Shown: in pieces, positions 61,614 to 64,000 of the stretch
Numbering within the stretch: the stretch's first letter is position 1
Layout: every line of letters begins with the position of its first letter
Source: Maricaulis parjimensis
GTDB taxonomy: Bacteria; Pseudomonadota; Alphaproteobacteria; Caulobacterales; Maricaulaceae
Reading direction: 5' to 3'
Length of the DNA: 64,000 nucleotides
NCBI RefSeq assembly: GCF_016817355.1
Contig: NZ_JADOTT010000006.1
Span: forward strand, 1 to 64,000
Made by a program: the position numbers and the translations under genes
Notes under the pieces: generated by a model
The model's input: only the letters and a program-made list of their open reading frames with translations
What the model was told of the DNA's origin: nothing
Databases searched by the model: none

Positions 61614-62696
61614 TTAAGGCGTGGTCAGTACCACCCAGCCCAGTCCGGGGTGTTCTTCCAATGTCGCGCCGCGCTCGGCAAGCTCTGACACCAGCTGCTC
61701 GAAAGCACCGCGATAGCTTACCGTCATGCGGGCCCCGTCACGCGACAGGGCGTCCAGCTGGGCATTCTGGACCAGCGAAGCCCGGGTCAGCGCCTGCTGC
61801 AGGCGCCGCCATTCCGGCAGACCGGAATACATCACCGTCACACGAAGCTCGGTTTCCTCGCCATCGCGCACGACGGACTGGACTTTCCAGGCCTCTTCGC
61901 GATCGGCGACAAAGTCGCGGGCGCCGGTATTCCAGTCACCATAAACCGTCTGCGGGCCCCAGGTCTCCACGGCCAGAGAGCCATCGGCCGCGACCTCGAC
62001 CAGATATCCGCCGAAGCGTCGCGCCCCGCCGCGCTCACCGGCGCGCAGGACCGCGATCCGGTTGACGCCCTGGCTGCGCGCCAGCTCCAGCAAGGCCGTT
62101 TCGTCCAGCTCAAGCGCCTGGCGCGCCGTGATGGCCGCCCGGGAGGGCACATACATGGGGGTCAGCGCGTTGGAGAAATTCTGCCGCCAGGCCGCCCGCC
62201 AGGGATTGCTCTCGAACATCTGGAAGCCGGTCTCGCCTTCGAAAACCGGCAGGACGAGCATGGGACGCGACTGGCTTTCCACGAAGGGTACGCCATAGGC
62301 GTCCATCACGCGCGCGACGGAGCGGCGGTGGAAGCTGACATCCAGCTCGGCCAGATAACGCGTTGCGGAGCGCTGTTCATTGCGGATTTCCAAGCCGGAA
62401 ATCATCTCTGCAATGATCGCGTCGGACAGGGCGAAACCCGGCTGCATCTCGCCATACTCGTCCATGTGCGGCTGCAGATCGAGCGGCGTGTCGACCCGGT
62501 CTTCTGCCAGGGTCAGCCGGCGCACCAGCCGGCGGGCCGCTTCTCGCTGCCCCTCGCGCAAGGCAAGCTGATAGGCTTCCAGCGCATTGGACGACGTCGC
62601 ATCGATGTCCACGCCCGTGATCGTGTACGGGTCATCTGCATGCGCAGAAGACAGGGAAGCCAGGCTGAGGCATAACGCGGCGATAAATGAACGCAC
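61614..62696 (-). CDS. exported DUF2066 protein
   Basis: A 360-residue protein with a signal peptide (about 1-20: RSFIAALCLSLASLSSAHA). DUF2066 domain from about residue 22: YTITGVDIDATSSNALEAYQLALREGQREAARRLV (in parts) through YLAELDVSFHRRSVARVMDAYGV (in parts). Function unknown; in related genomes it accompanies hdaA. GTG 62696 is chosen for its AGGAG at 7-base spacing and signal peptide. The stop lies 27 bp before the hdaA start. Divergent from purM, with 130 bp between. Confidence 0.87.
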   Translation of the reverse strand: MRSFIAALCLSLASLSSAHADDPYTITGVDIDATSSNALEAYQLALREGQREAARRLVRRLTLAEDRVDTPLDLQPHMDEYGEMQPGFALSDAIIAEMISGLEIRNEQRSATRYLAELDVSFHRRSVARVMDAYGVPFVESQSRPMLVLPVFEGETGFQMFESNPWRAAWRQNFSNALTPMYVPSRAAITARQALELDETALLELARSQGVNRIAVLRAGERGGARRFGGYLVEVAADGSLAVETWGPQTVYGDWNTGARDFVADREEAWKVQSVVRDGEETELRVTVMYSGLPEWRRLQQALTRASLVQNAQLDALSRDGARMTVSYRGAFEQLVSELAERGATLEEHPGLGWVVLTTP

Positions 62697-62826
62697 GGCG
62701 GACTCCTGTGGGATTCTTGTCGGCGCCACTATACCCGGACGCAGTCCCGCGTGAAGCCCGTGGCTTGCTTCCAAAGCGGGTTTCGACTGTACTCCGCCGC
62801 ACTTTTGACGAGACGAGGGAATCGGC

Positions 62827-63867
62827 ATGGCCGAAACCGGAAACACCCCGAAGAAAAACGGCCTGACCTATGCCGATAGCGGCGTCGATATCGATGCCGG
62901 GGACGCGCTGGTCGACCGCATCAAACCTCTGGCCGCGGCCACCCGCCGGGCTGGCGCAGCTGCGGATCTGGGCGGTTTCGGAGGCGCTTTCGACCTGAAA
63001 GCGGCCGGCTATGAGGACCCGATCCTGATCTCCGGCACGGATGGCGTCGGCACCAAGCTGAAACTCGCCATCGCGACCGGCAAGGTGGATACGGTCGGCA
63101 TCGACCTGGTGGCCATGTGCGTCAATGACGTGCTGGCCCAGGGGGCCGAACCGCTGTTCTTTCTGGACTATCTGGCCTGTTCCAAGCTCGACCCGGCCCG
63201 CGGCGAAGCGATCGTGAAAGGTATTTCCGATGGCTGTCGCGAAAGCGGCTGCGCGCTGATTGGTGGCGAAACCGCGGAAATGCCGGGCATGTATGAGGGC
63301 GATGATTTCGACCTGGCCGGTTTCGTGGTCGGTGCGGCCGAACGCGGCCGCCTCCTGCCGGATCATGACGCCATGCAGGAAGGCGATGTGCTGATCGGCC
63401 TCGCCTCCTCCGGCGTGCACTCCAACGGATTTTCCCTCGTGCGCAAGGTGATGGAAGTGGCCGGGCTGGACTGGGCCGACCCGGCTCCCTTTGCCGAGGG
63501 CAAGACGCTGGGCGATGTCTTCCTGACGCCGACGCGGCTTTACGTGAAGTCCTGCATCCCGCTGATCAAGTCCGGACTGGTGAAGGGCCTGGCCCACATC
63601 ACCGGTGGCGGTCTCGTGGAAAACCCGCCGCGCATGATGCCGGACCATCTGGTCGCTACGATCGACTATGACAGTTTCACGCTGCCGCCCCTCTTCCAGT
63701 GGCTGGAATCCACCGGCGGGATTGCCCGCCATGAAATGCACCGGACCTTCAATTGCGGCATCGGCATGCTGCTCTGTGTCGCAGCCGACAAGGTCGATGC
63801 GGTCACCGACGCGCTTGCCTTGACCGGCGAGACCGCCATGATTGTCGGTCGTGTCGACAAGGCCTGA
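62827..63867 (+). CDS. purM: phosphoribosylformylglycinamidine cyclo-ligase
   Basis: AIR synthetase of purine synthesis: FGAM plus ATP gives AIR. 346 residues, normal length. Signature [14 protein letters not shown] with the metal/ATP loop, [11 protein letters not shown], and [13 protein letters not shown]. The ATG at 62827 is 20 bp before purN's partner region at the other end (purN follows after 20 bp), a standard purMN pair. Confidence 0.97.
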   Translation: MAETGNTPKKNGLTYADSGVDIDAGDALVDRIKPLAAATRRAGAAADLGGFGGAFDLKAAGYEDPILISGTDGVGTKLKLAIATGKVDTVGIDLVAMCVNDVLAQGAEPLFFLDYLACSKLDPARGEAIVKGISDGCRESGCALIGGETAEMPGMYEGDDFDLAGFVVGAAERGRLLPDHDAMQEGDVLIGLASSGVHSNGFSLVRKVMEVAGLDWADPAPFAEGKTLGDVFLTPTRLYVKSCIPLIKSGLVKGLAHITGGGLVENPPRMMPDHLVATIDYDSFTLPPLFQWLESTGGIARHEMHRTFNCGIGMLLCVAADKVDAVTDALALTGETAMIVGRVDKA

Positions 63868-63887
63868 TCCGGCTGGGAACAGAATAA

Positions 63888-64000
63888 ATGGCGAAGACCA
63901 AGATCGCCGTGCTCATCTCCGGGCGCGGTTCGAACATGCAGGCTTTGATCGAAGCCGCCAAGGACGAGGATTATCCGGCCGAGATCGTGCTGGTCGCCTC
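63888..64000 (+). CDS. purN: phosphoribosylglycinamide formyltransferase, 5-prime part
   Basis: GAR transformylase, third step of purine synthesis. Only the first 37 codons lie in the window (MAKTKIAVLISGRGSNMQAL...), including the SGRGSNMQAL phosphate-binding loop. It follows purM after 20 bp and continues beyond the window end. Confidence 0.95.
   Translation, partial: MAKTKIAVLISGRGSNMQALIEAAKDEDYPAEIVLVA

Noticed and set aside
1-64000. CRISPR arrays, insertion sequences, integrases, phage genes and rRNA operons
   Set aside because: Looked for spaced direct repeats, transposase motifs, integrase tyrosine signatures and rRNA-like sequence; none seen.

Overview
The window is a GC-rich, densely packed stretch of alphaproteobacterial core chromosome, most likely from a stalked or dimorphic relative of Caulobacter (order Caulobacterales/Maricaulales, Hyphomonadaceae or Maricaulis type). 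The clues are a divK-pleD cell-cycle operon, an HdaA-type DnaA regulator beside purMN, an NDUFA12-type complex I subunit, a phasin, an alphaproteobacterial flagellin, a DinB with an N-terminal zinc finger, and DUF2155/DUF2066 envelope proteins. No insertion sequence, prophage, CRISPR array, rRNA or convincing tRNA gene was found.

Layout. 0-5.2 kb (minus strand): prfB with its programmed +1 frameshift, PBP1a and AmiC. 5.2-12 kb (plus): a long leader and rne, a BepA-like protease, a GNAT/FemAB-like protein and a HIT protein, then a small membrane protein on the minus strand. 12-17.5 kb: recQ, an S41-type protease homologue, a DUF2306 membrane protein and a divergent membrane-anchored AraC regulator. 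17.5-21.3 kb (minus): clpA, clpS and a phasin. 21.4-30.2 kb (plus): dacA, topA, rnr, a Nudix hydrolase, a small membrane protein, an MFS transporter and rpmG. 30.2-32 kb (minus): pleD and divK. 32-43.6 kb: ROK kinase, dinB, hydrolase, RidA, mntP, a DsbA-like lipoprotein, a VOC protein, a six-TM potassium channel, thiSG, aroQ, accBC, aat, a DUF2155 protein and NDUFA12.

43.7-48.6 kb (plus) holds the most unusual gene: a 979-residue protein that follows the whole layout of a B12-dependent (class II) ribonucleotide reductase but has lost the recognisable catalytic motifs, while its C-terminal TSCPD-type block is well conserved. Two exported pentapeptide-repeat proteins sharing a Cys-capped layout follow it.

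48.7-52.4 kb contains aspS and a flagellin gene (minus strand), then about 870 bp without a gene but rich in structure: a 13-bp inverted repeat, a G-rich tract, a REP/RIME-like hairpin pair and a TetR-type operator. 52.4-57.2 kb (plus): tetR, two tandem PlsC-like acyltransferases, an LplT/Aas-type MFS protein and rnd; the first four look like a self-regulated phospholipid-remodelling unit. 57.2-62.7 kb (minus): a probable operon of a DUF2066 gene, hdaA, ppk and ppx. It is divergent from purM and purN, and purN runs off the window.

Functional links include N-degron proteolysis (aat, clpS, clpA), cell-cycle control (divK, pleD, hdaA), cell-wall synthesis and turnover (PBP1a, AmiC, DacA), RNA turnover (rne, rnr, rnd), polyphosphate metabolism (ppk, ppx) and fatty-acid/phospholipid synthesis (accBC, plsC pair). 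Family names rest on motif recognition by eye; no database search was possible.
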